Source: CAYJCL01 sp964370475 (lineage in GTDB: Bacteria > Bacillota_I > Bacilli_A > RF39 > UBA660). Taken from it: 10,619 nucleotides of DNA. Numbering within the stretch: the stretch's first letter is position 1; every line of letters starts with the position of its first letter. The notes beneath the pieces are model-generated. The model made no database searches, was not told where the DNA came from, and was given only the letters and a program-made list of their open reading frames with translations. Shown here piece by piece: positions 1 to 7,127 of this stretch. Where the stretch lies: contig CAYJJI010000027.1 of NCBI GenBank assembly GCA_964370475.1, positions 1 through 10,619 on the forward strand, given 5' to 3'. The translations under genes and the position numbers were made by a program.

Positions 1-1
1 A

Positions 2-73
2 ATTGACTTAGAACCTTCGAAGTTAAATGGAAAATACCTAAAGAAAAGAACTATTTCTAGTTCTATTTTTTAA
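2..73 (+). CDS. C-terminal end of an unidentified protein (partial, enters from left edge)
   Basis: Reading from base 2, one frame stays open for 23 codons and ends at TAA 71-73. The encoded tail is basic and polar (it includes LNGKYLKKRT) and ends in SSSIF. I do not recognise the family from so short a tail. Support for a real gene end is its position: the frame closes inside a hairpin with a T-run, as expected for a + strand gene converging on the - strand gene that ends at 107. The frame could also be open by chance, because it is short; the sequence left of the window would settle it. Confidence 0.4.
   Translation: MDLEPSKLNGKYLKKRTISSSIF
44..71. terminator. Bidirectional rho-independent terminator between convergent genes
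   Basis: AGAACT (47-52) and AGTTCT (59-64) form a perfect 6-bp stem with a 6-base loop. On the + strand it is followed by six T (66-71). On the - strand the same hairpin is followed by TTTTCTTT. It can therefore end both the left-edge + strand frame and the - strand gene that stops at 107. It overlaps the last codons of the + frame. The stem is short and AT-rich, so strength is uncertain. Confidence 0.55.
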
Positions 74-106
74 TTACAAATTAAATGATATAAGTTAAAT
101 AAAATA

Positions 107-2077
107 TTAATAAAAAGAAACTGACCTCTTTAAATATTTCCATTGTCTATTTAAACACATATCTTTTGCATTATCATCTTCTAACAAATCTTGTGGTTCT
201 ATCATCAAAAACTTAAAATCATCTAATGTTAAATAACCACTCTGTATCTGACATAATAATTCAGAAAATAGATAAATTGAAGGATTGTCTAAGTACTTTT
301 CAATAAATCTATTAACAAGAGTTTTAGACTCAAGACTGTTAACATCCCAACGAGATTCTAATTCTCGTAATGATGGATAATAGTCGTTATAATTACTAAT
401 CAATGCAAATAATTGCGCATAACAATTACACATTCTATAATGTATATTATTATTAATCGATTTTTTTTCTGGTTCAAAAGCACTATTATTAAAATCTAAT
501 AAATGTATTAAATATGCCAATATAATATTGAGATTAATATTATTTCCTTGGTTATAAATGTTATTTAATATTTCAGAAAAAGAAATAATTTTTCCACCAT
601 TAGTTAATTGATATGCATTTAGTGATGGAAAAGCGCCATTAACCATCATATAAGAATCTTTATTTTTTAGAAAAGAAAAGTCAGATACACACTTTTCTAC
701 AAGTACTTTATGATATATCATTTCATCTTCACTGACACTGTTAATATTAGATCTATAACTATTATTAATAATAGGTTTAGATTTGTTAGATAATAACTTT
801 AAGTAATTATCTAATAACGATGAAGTAATATCAGATCTAGATAATTCAAATAATAATATATTTCTAATATCATCATTATTAATAGAATCAAATCCATTAT
901 ATTTAAAATTTTGTAATATAAATTCATAATTAATATTATTTTCTATTATCATATTTATTTGATCATTATCAAATAAATTATTTAAGTAACTGATCAAACT
1001 TAAACCACTTAAGTATAAATTAATAGCTTGAATTCCTTTGTAAAAAAATAATTCACTATCATTACTAAAATAGTTATCTAACAACTTTTTAGCATAAACA
1101 TTATTATCACTACAAATTTGACTATATAATTCTTGATAAACAGAAAAATCATTTTCTCCTACGAAAATTTCTGGAATAATTAATATATTACTAGGACTTT
1201 TACTACAAACATTTTGTTTAATTTTAATACAATCAATCAGACTATTATTATAATTTCTAAATAGAGTTTTCATGTTAATACTTCTTATAGAAGTATTAAC
1301 ACCAACATAATGTTCACAATTCGCATTTAAAATTTCATCAACTGATTCAGATAGTTCAACACTAAACGCTGAACAATTAGATGAGATAGGCAACGTTGAA
1401 AGAAATGTTGATGATTTATATTTATACTTATTAATAGCATTTTTATCGAGATCTTCAGGAACTTTGAAATACAACTCTAAATTACCTGACAACAATAAAG
1501 GTGATTCACCTCTCTTATAAACATAAACAGTAAAACTAGCATAAAATTTTTGTAAAAATTTAATATATAAACTATCATCAACATTACTATTTTTTATAAC
1601 TTTTTTAATTGAATCCTTTATATTGTAAAGGACAGTATTTATACTTCTACCATAAATCAAACAATCATCTATAAGCGATATTTCTGGAAAATTATAGTTT
1701 TCATCAGTTAAATATGATTTGAAATTATTAATTACTAAATCATGTAACGATGTACAAGTTAAAAAATTTGATGATAGTATTTTATTGAATTTATTTTTAT
1801 CAAAATTAGCAATAATATAACTGACTTTTTCTTGTACTTTATTATCTTTGATATTATTAAGAAAATCAATATCATCATAACAATCATTTAAAATTCTAGA
1901 AAAAATCGAAAATAACATGTGACTAGGACCTTTACTTAAAACATATAAAGAGTCTTGACTTTCTAAGCTCATACGAATAAATATTAAATAATATTCAAAT
2001 AAAGGATAAAAATCATCATTTAACAAAATTTCACCAGTTCTAATGATATCTGAAGACTTGTATTTAAATTTGTCCAT
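107..2077 (-). CDS. Large cytoplasmic protein with a phosphoribosyltransferase-like motif, function unknown
   Basis: The product is 656 residues with no signal peptide or clear membrane segment, so it is probably cytoplasmic; it is rich in Asn, Ile, Leu, Ser and Tyr. I do not recognise the whole protein. Seen directly: a hydrophobic strand and loop at residues 43-57 (LYVLSKGPSHMLF), then at 133-146 the motif ISLIDDCLIYGRSI with D137, D138, G143 and R144. In phosphoribosyltransferases the PRPP-binding loop has this form: hydrophobic strand, two acidic residues, a short loop, then Gly-x-Ser/Thr. The earlier strand could be the pyrophosphate loop. Roughly residues 315-656 look mostly helical and match nothing I know. 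The start is secure: ATG at 2077 lies 5 bases after GGAGGT (2083-2088). The gene seems to be transcribed alone and ends at the hairpin at 44-71. A PRTase-type fold is inference; catalytic activity is unproven. Confidence 0.85.
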   Translation of the reverse strand: MDKFKYKSSDIIRTGEILLNDDFYPLFEYYLIFIRMSLESQDSLYVLSKGPSHMLFSIFSRILNDCYDDIDFLNNIKDNKVQEKVSYIIANFDKNKFNKILSSNFLTCTSLHDLVINNFKSYLTDENYNFPEISLIDDCLIYGRSINTVLYNIKDSIKKVIKNSNVDDSLYIKFLQKFYASFTVYVYKRGESPLLLSGNLELYFKVPEDLDKNAINKYKYKSSTFLSTLPISSNCSAFSVELSESVDEILNANCEHYVGVNTSIRSINMKTLFRNYNNSLIDCIKIKQNVCSKSPSNILIIPEIFVGENDFSVYQELYSQICSDNNVYAKKLLDNYFSNDSELFFYKGIQAINLYLSGLSLISYLNNLFDNDQINMIIENNINYEFILQNFKYNGFDSINNDDIRNILLFELSRSDITSSLLDNYLKLLSNKSKPIINNSYRSNINSVSEDEMIYHKVLVEKCVSDFSFLKNKDSYMMVNGAFPSLNAYQLTNGGKIISFSEILNNIYNQGNNINLNIILAYLIHLLDFNNSAFEPEKKSINNNIHYRMCNCYAQLFALISNYNDYYPSLRELESRWDVNSLESKTLVNRFIEKYLDNPSIYLFSELLCQIQSGYLTLDDFKFLMIEPQDLLEDDNAKDMCLNRQWKYLKRSVSFY

Positions 2078-2152
2078 AATCTACCTCCAATACATTTTAA
2101 TCATATAACATTATTAAATCCATTTCAATAAAATACTGTATTATTATTTTAC

Positions 2153-2167
2153 TGAAGTATAACTTCA
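2153..2167. promoter_or_regulatory. Inverted repeat upstream of the 656-residue gene, possible operator
   Basis: TGAAGT (2153-2158), ATA, then ACTTCA (2162-2167) is a perfect 6-bp inverted repeat with a 3-base centre. It lies about 75 bases upstream of the - strand start at 2077. A poor promoter match sits between them on the - strand: TTGAAA at 2123-2128 and TATATG at 2102-2107, with a short 15-base spacer. The repeat could bind a dimeric regulator, or form a small stem without a T-run. In such AT-rich DNA it could arise by chance. Confidence 0.25.
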
Positions 2168-2175
2168 TAAATTAG

Positions 2176-2277
2176 TTAAATAAAAAAATTATAAACAATC
2201 AAATAGGTTTATATTTTTCATATAGAGAATTAGAGAAGGGGATATATAGAGTAGTAAGAGAATTTGAAATAGAATAA
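2176..2277 (+). pseudogene. Possible C-terminal remnant of a lost + strand gene
   Basis: A + strand frame with no usable start codon or SD runs for 33 codons and ends at TAA 2275-2277. Its last part, GLYFSYRELEKGIYRVVREF, has the charge and hydrophobic periodicity of a real helix and uses less A/T-biased codons (gag, aag, ggg) than the surrounding spacer. Three bases after its stop comes the hairpin at 2281-2301, where a gene's terminator is expected. An in-frame TAG at 2173-2175 closes the frame upstream. I cannot name the parent family. A chance open stretch is a real alternative. Confidence 0.3.
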
Positions 2278-2309
2278 AAAAACTCGAAGGTTATTCGAGT
2301 TATTTTTCA
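2275..2309. terminator. Bidirectional rho-independent terminator
   Basis: AACTCGAA (2281-2288) and TTCGAGTT (2294-2301) make a perfect 8-bp stem around a 5-base loop, GGTTA. Read on the - strand, the stem is followed by TTTTTATTC, a good intrinsic terminator for the membrane-anchored protein gene; its TAA (2300-2302) overlaps the stem. On the + strand the stem is followed by ATTTTTCATTT, so it could also have ended the possible + strand remnant just upstream. Confidence 0.8.
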
Positions 2310-3115
2310 TTTATTTTTTCAAAATATACAGTTCCATCATTATTAATTTTAAAATAAAAATCAAATTCTTCTACACTATTAATATTATCATTAAAAATAT
2401 CATTGATATCACTATCAGTTAATGTATTATTTTCAATTTCATCCAAATATTTATCAATTATATTTTCATTTTTATCATCAACTAAATTAACATCTATGTC
2501 ATCACCAACGATGACTACATCAAGGTGCTTCTCACTAACGATAATGTAATCATCCTCAACTGTGATATCAACAAGTTGATTTATAATATAACTTTCAAAA
2601 TAAGGATTATTATAAGATGAATCCCAATTTTCTAATAATGAATTATAATAACAATTTATTTTGTCATTTTCAAATTTACAAACATTATTTTTATCTCCAT
2701 AAAAGTCTACTTTAGAATAAGTTTTATTACCAAACATTTTTTCAAAAGCTACCTCAAAAGTATTTAAGTCTACACTATATGAAAAACAATTTTCTGTAGT
2801 ACAAGAACTCATTTTTAAATTATCATATAAACTTCCAAAAACTAATAAATTTTTATATTCATCCGATAAATTATCATTAAAATAAATTAAATCGACACTG
2901 TTCGGTGCACTATTGTTATGCATAGCAATATGCATAGCGTTATATAAAGAAGTAACTTCCTCTTTTAATATACTTATGTCTTGATAAATATATTCTGTTT
3001 CAACCAAATCTTGACATTCTTCTTTGACTGCTTCATCAGTAACAAAGAAATAAATATTTCCCCCAATAGATAAAACTAAAGCAAAAATCAATAGATGAAT
3101 TATGTATTTTTTCAT
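2300..3115 (-). CDS. Membrane-anchored extracytoplasmic protein, function unknown
   Basis: The product is 271 residues when started at the ATG at 3115-3113. That start is preferred over the upstream in-frame ATG at 3124, because AGAAGG (3125-3130) is 9 bases from the former and directly abuts the latter. The N-terminus MKKYIIHLLIF begins a hydrophobic segment (about residues 4-25) with no lipobox Cys, so it is likely an uncleaved anchor with the rest outside the cell. A short charged stretch follows (about 28-58), which may form a helix or coiled coil. Cysteines are spaced C105-x4-C110 and C146-x8-C155, compatible with extracellular disulfides. The C-terminal third is very acidic. I recognise no domain family. 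It is divergent from the large surface protein at 3352, which has a similar C-x8-C element, so the two may share regulation or location. Its terminator is the hairpin at 2281-2301. Confidence 0.85.
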   Translation of the reverse strand: MKKYIIHLLIFALVLSIGGNIYFFVTDEAVKEECQDLVETEYIYQDISILKEEVTSLYNAMHIAMHNNSAPNSVDLIYFNDNLSDEYKNLLVFGSLYDNLKMSSCTTENCFSYSVDLNTFEVAFEKMFGNKTYSKVDFYGDKNNVCKFENDKINCYYNSLLENWDSSYNNPYFESYIINQLVDITVEDDYIIVSEKHLDVVIVGDDIDVNLVDDKNENIIDKYLDEIENNTLTDSDINDIFNDNINSVEEFDFYFKINNDGTVYFEKINEK

Positions 3116-3124
3116 ATCACACAT

Positions 3125-3130
3125 CCTTCT
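3125..3130 (-). promoter_or_regulatory. Ribosome binding site that fixes the start at 3115
   Basis: The - strand reads AGAAGG here, followed immediately by ATG (3124-3122) and 9 bases later by a second in-frame ATG (3115-3113). A Shine-Dalgarno sequence needs roughly 5-10 bases before the start, so the second ATG is the likely one. It also gives the usual MKK start of an anchored protein. Confidence 0.65.
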
Positions 3131-3203
3131 ACATTTAAAATATCACTAAATAATATAAAAGTAAATATAATGATTTATAATATTAAATAGCTAATTAATT
3201 TAG

Positions 3204-3233
3204 TTGACAAGAAAATATACAATATTATTTATA
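3204..3233 (+). promoter_or_regulatory. Candidate promoter for the 1173-residue surface protein
   Basis: A perfect -35 box TTGACA (3204-3209) is followed by an 18-base spacer and TTTATA (3228-3233), or by a 16-base spacer and TATTTA. This would give a leader of about 110 bases. Two TATAAT matches closer to the gene (3332-3337 and 3345-3350) have no good -35, though the first could give a nearly leaderless transcript. The TTGACAA also reads TTGTCAA on the other strand, so it might serve the divergent gene with a poor -10 near 3180. Which is used cannot be decided here. Confidence 0.4.
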
Positions 3234-3351
3234 TAGAACAAATCTATATTTAAATTTCTACATATAATAAAATATGATTTGAGCAAAATAAAAGTTGAAA
3301 TTAAGCTAAAATGATGATACTATATACTATATATAATAGAAAGCTATAATA

Positions 3352-6300
3352 ATGAAAAAAGAAAAAAATAAACGAAAAAAAATATTAATAATCCTACTGA
3401 TAATAACAATAATAATTCTTGCATTATTGTATTTTATATGTTTGCCTAAAAATAAAACTAAGGGAGTCTTCTATGAAGATTTATTCTCATATTTAGCGAA
3501 TAGTAGTTATGACGAAAAAGCTATCGATAAAGACTATTTGAAAGAAATAAGTTTATACGACGAAAATTTCATTTGTGAAGCTATAAAATATGAAGATAAT
3601 GTTCTTAAATTTTATAACTGTGAAATTAAAGAGGATGATAATGTAACTAATGAAAACTTTTGTACCTATGATGGTAAAAATTTCGAATGTGAAGAAGAAG
3701 TCATAAATGACATTAAATTTAATATGAGTCATACTAATGCGACAAATCAAGATGTTCAAGTACAAATATTTTCTGACAAAGAGATAAAATATTGTACCTC
3801 ATCAGATAATAAGTGTACTCCGAACGAAAAATATATTGATGTAATAGAGATAAATACGGAAGGAGAACACTATGTTTGTGCATCATCGGAAAATAATTCT
3901 ACTACGATTTGTAGCGAACCTATAATAATAGATAAAACAAAACCATCAATTAACGATCCTATAATAACTGGAACTATAGGTAACAACGGATGGTATAAAA
4001 GTAATGTATCAATAAAACTAAATGGAGCGACTGATAATTTATCAGGCGTAAACGATATAGACATTAACATATCAAATATAAATTACGATACTGAAGAAGA
4101 AGTAGTGGTAATAACAGCTGTCGATAATGCAGGTAATGAATCAACAAAAGAACTTACATTTAAAGTAGATAAGACAAAACCGGATATAGGTAACTACACA
4201 GTAAGTGGAATAAAAGGTGATAATGACTGGTATATATCAGACGTTTCGATATCTGATATTACAGCAACAGATGCACTATCCGGCCTTGTATCAGTTAAAG
4301 CTAGTGAAACTAGCTTTATAACAGAAACAAAAGGAACAAACATGACTATAACAGCAATAGATGAAGCCGGAAATATAGCAACAGTTACTAAGGAAATTAA
4401 AATAGATAAAACTGCTCCGTCAGTTGGTAGTTTGTATATTGATGGAACTGCTGGAAATGATAATTGGTATATATCAGACATATTATTATCTGGGACAGGT
4501 GGAAAAGATAATATATCAGGAATTGCTTCTAATTCAGTTAGTAAAAGTATTATTGATTATGACACATCAGGAGAAATAATTACATTAACAACAACAGATT
4601 CAGCAGGTCACAAAACAACAAAAGAATTTACTGTTAAAGTAGATAAAACAAAACCTGTAATAGGTAACTACACAGTGAGTGGAACATCAGGAGATAATGG
4701 TTGGTATATATCAGATGTTTCAATATCTGATATCACAGCAACAGATACATTATCTGGCCTAGTATCAGTTAAGCCAAATAAAACAATTTTCACAGCTGAA
4801 ACAAAAGGAACAAACATGACCATTACAGCTATAGATGCAGCAGGAAATATAGCTACTGTGACAGAAGAAATTAGAATAGACAAAACAGCACCGATTATTG
4901 GAGAAATAGTAATTGATGGAACCGAAGGTAATAATGGGTGGTACATATCAAATTTACTACTATCTGGAACAGGTGGAAGTGATTCTATATCAGGAATCGA
5001 ATCTAGTAAAGTGAATGTTGAAAAAATAGATTATGATACTTCTGGAAAAACAGTAACACTAACAACAAAAGATCTTGCCGGTCATAAAGTAACTAAAGAT
5101 TTAATAATTAAAGTTGATAAAACTAAACCTAATATAGATGAATTAATCTTCTTCGGTGCCGAAGGTAACGAAGGATGGTTTCAAAGTGATATAACTATAT
5201 CAACTCCAACTGGAAGTGATAGTCTATCAGGATTAAAATCAATTAATGCAAACAAAACAATTTTCACAGAAGAAACAAACGGTACAGAATTAATTGTTAC
5301 AGCAATAGATGAAGCTGGAAATACAAATATCTATACACATATAATTAAAATAGATAAGACTGCTCCTACGATTACAGATTACTTGATAGATGGTACAAAA
5401 GGAAGTAATGGATGGTATACTTCTACAGTAACAATTAAAAATTTGGTAGCTACAGATAATGGTTCAGGAGTAAATACTACATTATTAAATAGCTTTAATG
5501 CAGTAATTGGATATGAAACAAAAGGTACTAATGTAGAGTTAACAGCATCGGATATTGCAGGAAATAAATCTACTTTAGTAGTTCCTATAAAAGTAGATTT
5601 AACAAACCCTACATCAGGAGAAATAATATTAACAGGTGATGAAGGAAACGACGGTTGGTACACTAGTGAAGTTGAAGTAGATACAACAACAGGTACAGAT
5701 GACATTTCAGGAATAATGTCATCAAAAGTTGATATGGAATTATTATTAGGTCAAAAACTAGTAACAACAGTAGTTTTAACTACTATCGATAATTCAGGAA
5801 GAACAACAACTAGTACAAAAACAGTTAAAATAGATAAAGATATACCAGAAGTAGGTACAATAAAATTTAATGGTACAAAAGGTGATGATGACTGGTATGT
5901 AACAGATGTATCAATAGATATAGAAGAAGGAAGCGACTCTGGATCAGGGCATGCAGGAACAACGGTAAATTTACTAGAAATTACTACTAATACTATAGGT
6001 ACAGTAGTAACAATAACTACAATAGATGTAGCTGGAAATCCAGCTACAAACTCAGAAATAGTTAAAATAGACAAAGATAAACCTTCTTTAATAGTTAAAA
6101 AAGATAATGAAGTAATTTCATTAGGTACAGATTATCCTATAACAAACTTATTTGAATCTCCAAACTTCAGTATAAGCGAAGGAAATATGTCGTGTACAAT
6201 AGAAAATACAAAAGATTTAACAGAAGGATCATATTCTAGTACTTGTACTCTTACAGGAGGTAACGGTCTTACAGATGTTAAGACAGTTAACTTTAGAATA

Positions 6301-6873
6301 GAAGAAGATTTAGACGCAATAAAAGAAGAATTAGTAGGTATTAAATCAACAACAGGCTCTTACATAAAAACAGGATTCTTCCCATCTAGTAACACTAGAA
6401 TGATTGTTGACTTCACATTCTTAGGACCAAAAGGTGAATCAGTATGGTTATTTAGTTCGAGAAAAGCATACAAAAATCAAATGATAGGAATAGCGTGGAA
6501 TACAACTGAAAATTTATTACAATTTAACAATATAAGTTATAATCTTGGATCAACAGCATATAAGCAAAATGTAAGACATACAATAGACTTATCTAAAGAA
6601 GCAGTAAAACTTGATGGAGTAACATACGCTGACCCAAGTGATAACGTGTGGCAAAGTACAAATGAATTGTATATCTTTGCTAATAATCAATCAGGTTCAG
6701 CAATTGGCCATACTAATGGCCAAGGTATAATTAATGCAGCAAAGATATATGAAAATGGTGTATTAATACTAGATTTAATTCCAGTAGAAACAATAGGTGG
6801 AGAAATTGGTCTTTATGATAAAGTATCAGAACAGCTACTGGAAAGTATAGGAACGTTTACAGGAATTTATTAA
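3352..6873 (+). CDS. Large anchored surface protein with Ig-like repeats and C-terminal LamG-like domain (adhesin-like)
   Basis: The product is 1173 residues. Order seen: basic N-terminus and one hydrophobic anchor (about 10-31, no lipobox); Cys-rich stalk (about 36-120, with C104-x8-C113); a Cys-containing Ig-like domain (C148, C155, C176, C187); nine Ig-like repeats beginning at D194 with the pattern DKTxP, G-x-x-GWYxS, ATDxxSG and DxAGN; a divergent tenth domain from about 907 with its own Cys pair; and a C-terminal domain from about 995. The last matches the LamG/concanavalin-type domain common in gut Bacillota surface proteins (SYIKTGFFPSSNTR near its start, AAKIYENGVLILDLIP and GEIGLYD near its end). 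The protein ends in TFTGIY, with no LPxTG sortase signal, so attachment is by the N-terminal anchor. The role is probably binding of glycans or proteins outside the cell, from domain types only. The start has a weak SD (AGAAAG, 3338-3343, 8 bases from ATG) but gives the expected basic-then-hydrophobic N-terminus. A strong terminator follows. Confidence 0.9.
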   Translation: MKKEKNKRKKILIILLIITIIILALLYFICLPKNKTKGVFYEDLFSYLANSSYDEKAIDKDYLKEISLYDENFICEAIKYEDNVLKFYNCEIKEDDNVTNENFCTYDGKNFECEEEVINDIKFNMSHTNATNQDVQVQIFSDKEIKYCTSSDNKCTPNEKYIDVIEINTEGEHYVCASSENNSTTICSEPIIIDKTKPSINDPIITGTIGNNGWYKSNVSIKLNGATDNLSGVNDIDINISNINYDTEEEVVVITAVDNAGNESTKELTFKVDKTKPDIGNYTVSGIKGDNDWYISDVSISDITATDALSGLVSVKASETSFITETKGTNMTITAIDEAGNIATVTKEIKIDKTAPSVGSLYIDGTAGNDNWYISDILLSGTGGKDNISGIASNSVSKSIIDYDTSGEIITLTTTDSAGHKTTKEFTVKVDKTKPVIGNYTVSGTSGDNGWYISDVSISDITATDTLSGLVSVKPNKTIFTAETKGTNMTITAIDAAGNIATVTEEIRIDKTAPIIGEIVIDGTEGNNGWYISNLLLSGTGGSDSISGIESSKVNVEKIDYDTSGKTVTLTTKDLAGHKVTKDLIIKVDKTKPNIDELIFFGAEGNEGWFQSDITISTPTGSDSLSGLKSINANKTIFTEETNGTELIVTAIDEAGNTNIYTHIIKIDKTAPTITDYLIDGTKGSNGWYTSTVTIKNLVATDNGSGVNTTLLNSFNAVIGYETKGTNVELTASDIAGNKSTLVVPIKVDLTNPTSGEIILTGDEGNDGWYTSEVEVDTTTGTDDISGIMSSKVDMELLLGQKLVTTVVLTTIDNSGRTTTSTKTVKIDKDIPEVGTIKFNGTKGDDDWYVTDVSIDIEEGSDSGSGHAGTTVNLLEITTNTIGTVVTITTIDVAGNPATNSEIVKIDKDKPSLIVKKDNEVISLGTDYPITNLFESPNFSISEGNMSCTIENTKDLTEGSYSSTCTLTGGNGLTDVKTVNFRIEEDLDAIKEELVGIKSTTGSYIKTGFFPSSNTRMIVDFTFLGPKGESVWLFSSRKAYKNQMIGIAWNTTENLLQFNNISYNLGSTAYKQNVRHTIDLSKEAVKLDGVTYADPSDNVWQSTNELYIFANNQSGSAIGHTNGQGIINAAKIYENGVLILDLIPVETIGGEIGLYDKVSEQLLESIGTFTGIY
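3931..6069 (+). repeat. Nine tandem Ig-like repeats of 79 residues (237 bp) inside the surface protein
   Basis: Each unit starts at an Asp in a D-K-T-x-P-like linker. These lie at residues 194, 273, 352, 431, 510, 589, 668, 749 and 828, and the tenth domain starts at 907. Spacing is 79 residues throughout, except one unit of 81 (668-748). Each unit has a GWY element near position 20 (W293 in the second) and a DxAGN/DxAGH element near its end (NSGR in one unit). The linkers alternate for most of the array between KVDKTKP and K/RIDKTAP. This pattern fits the bacterial Ig-like repeats found in cell-surface stalks. Confidence 0.9.
4168..5115 (+). repeat. Higher-order duplication: two 474-bp units, each of two Ig-like repeats
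   Basis: Repeats 2 and 3 (4168-4641) are copied as repeats 4 and 5 (4642-5115). Repeats 2 and 4 share IGNYTVSG, WYISDVSISDITATD, SGLVSVK and TKGTNMTITAID. Repeats 3 and 5 share the pattern WYIS(D/N)(I/L)LLSGTGG, IDYDTSG and AGHK, which the first pair lacks. Neighbouring repeats are much less alike than alternate ones, so the unit of duplication was 158 residues. Many third-base differences separate the copies, so the duplication is not very recent. Confidence 0.85.
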
Positions 6874-6902
6874 CATAAAATATGTAAATTGAACAGAAAC
6901 TA

Positions 6903-6933
6903 AAAAACTTATAGGATCATCCTATAAGTTTTT
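6903..6933. terminator. Strong rho-independent terminator after the surface protein gene
   Basis: A perfect 14-bp stem, AAAAACTTATAGGA (6903-6916) paired with TCCTATAAGTTTTT (6920-6933), surrounds a 3-base loop, TCA. The T-run is part of the descending arm and the A-run part of the ascending arm, so it can act in both directions. It lies about 30 bases after the TAA at 6871-6873 and separates this gene from the transporter operon. Confidence 0.9.
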
Positions 6934-7127
6934 GTATTAGCTTAAATAGTATTTTAAATAAGTTAGTATTTATATAATACAAAATAGATAGACTAAAACC
7001 TACATTAAATATAGTAAAATATATAAGAATTATCTAAACAAGTATTAAAGGACTTACAAGTTATTAATAAGATAAAAGATTTTATAGCGCCAAATCTATA
7101 AAAAAAATGAGTAAAAATCTCATTTAA
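6934..7127. other. Gene-less AT-rich stretch
   Basis: I see no convincing coding frame, RNA gene or good promoter here. A TATAAT at 6973-6978 has no matching -35. Two weak stems are present: GTATT/AATAC around 6966-6980 and AGATTT (7077-7082)/AAATCT (7092-7097). With the remnant at 7128-7336, this looks like decayed sequence between two functional units. Confidence 0.5.
7098..7125 (-). terminator. Weak terminator-like hairpin facing the - strand
   Basis: AAATGAG (7105-7111) pairs with CTCATTT (7119-7125) around a 7-base loop. On the - strand the stem continues into a run of T (opposite the A-run at 7100-7107), the layout of an intrinsic terminator. No - strand gene lies upstream of it, so it may be a leftover, or a chance stem in AT-rich DNA. 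Only two G-C pairs support the stem. Confidence 0.25.

Noticed and set aside
3116..3124. Upstream ATG adding M-C-D to the 271-residue protein.
   Set aside because: The Shine-Dalgarno sequence abuts this ATG directly, leaving no spacing, while the ATG at 3115 is 9 bases from it.
3332..3350. Two TATAAT boxes directly before the surface protein start.
   Set aside because: They lack a -35 at proper spacing, and the second would place the transcript start within the coding sequence; AT-rich DNA gives such matches by chance. The first remains possible and is noted with the candidate promoter.
3931..6069. The regular 237-bp repeat considered as a CRISPR-like or non-coding repeat array.
   Set aside because: The repeats are in frame, diverge mainly at third bases, and encode Ig-like domains; no short identical repeats with unique spacers are seen.
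3553..6074. Several - strand open frames of 66-108 codons opposite the surface protein gene.
   Set aside because: They recur with the 237-bp repeat and translate to similar low-complexity hydrophobic strings. They are shadows of the + strand repeat coding sequence, with no ribosome sites.
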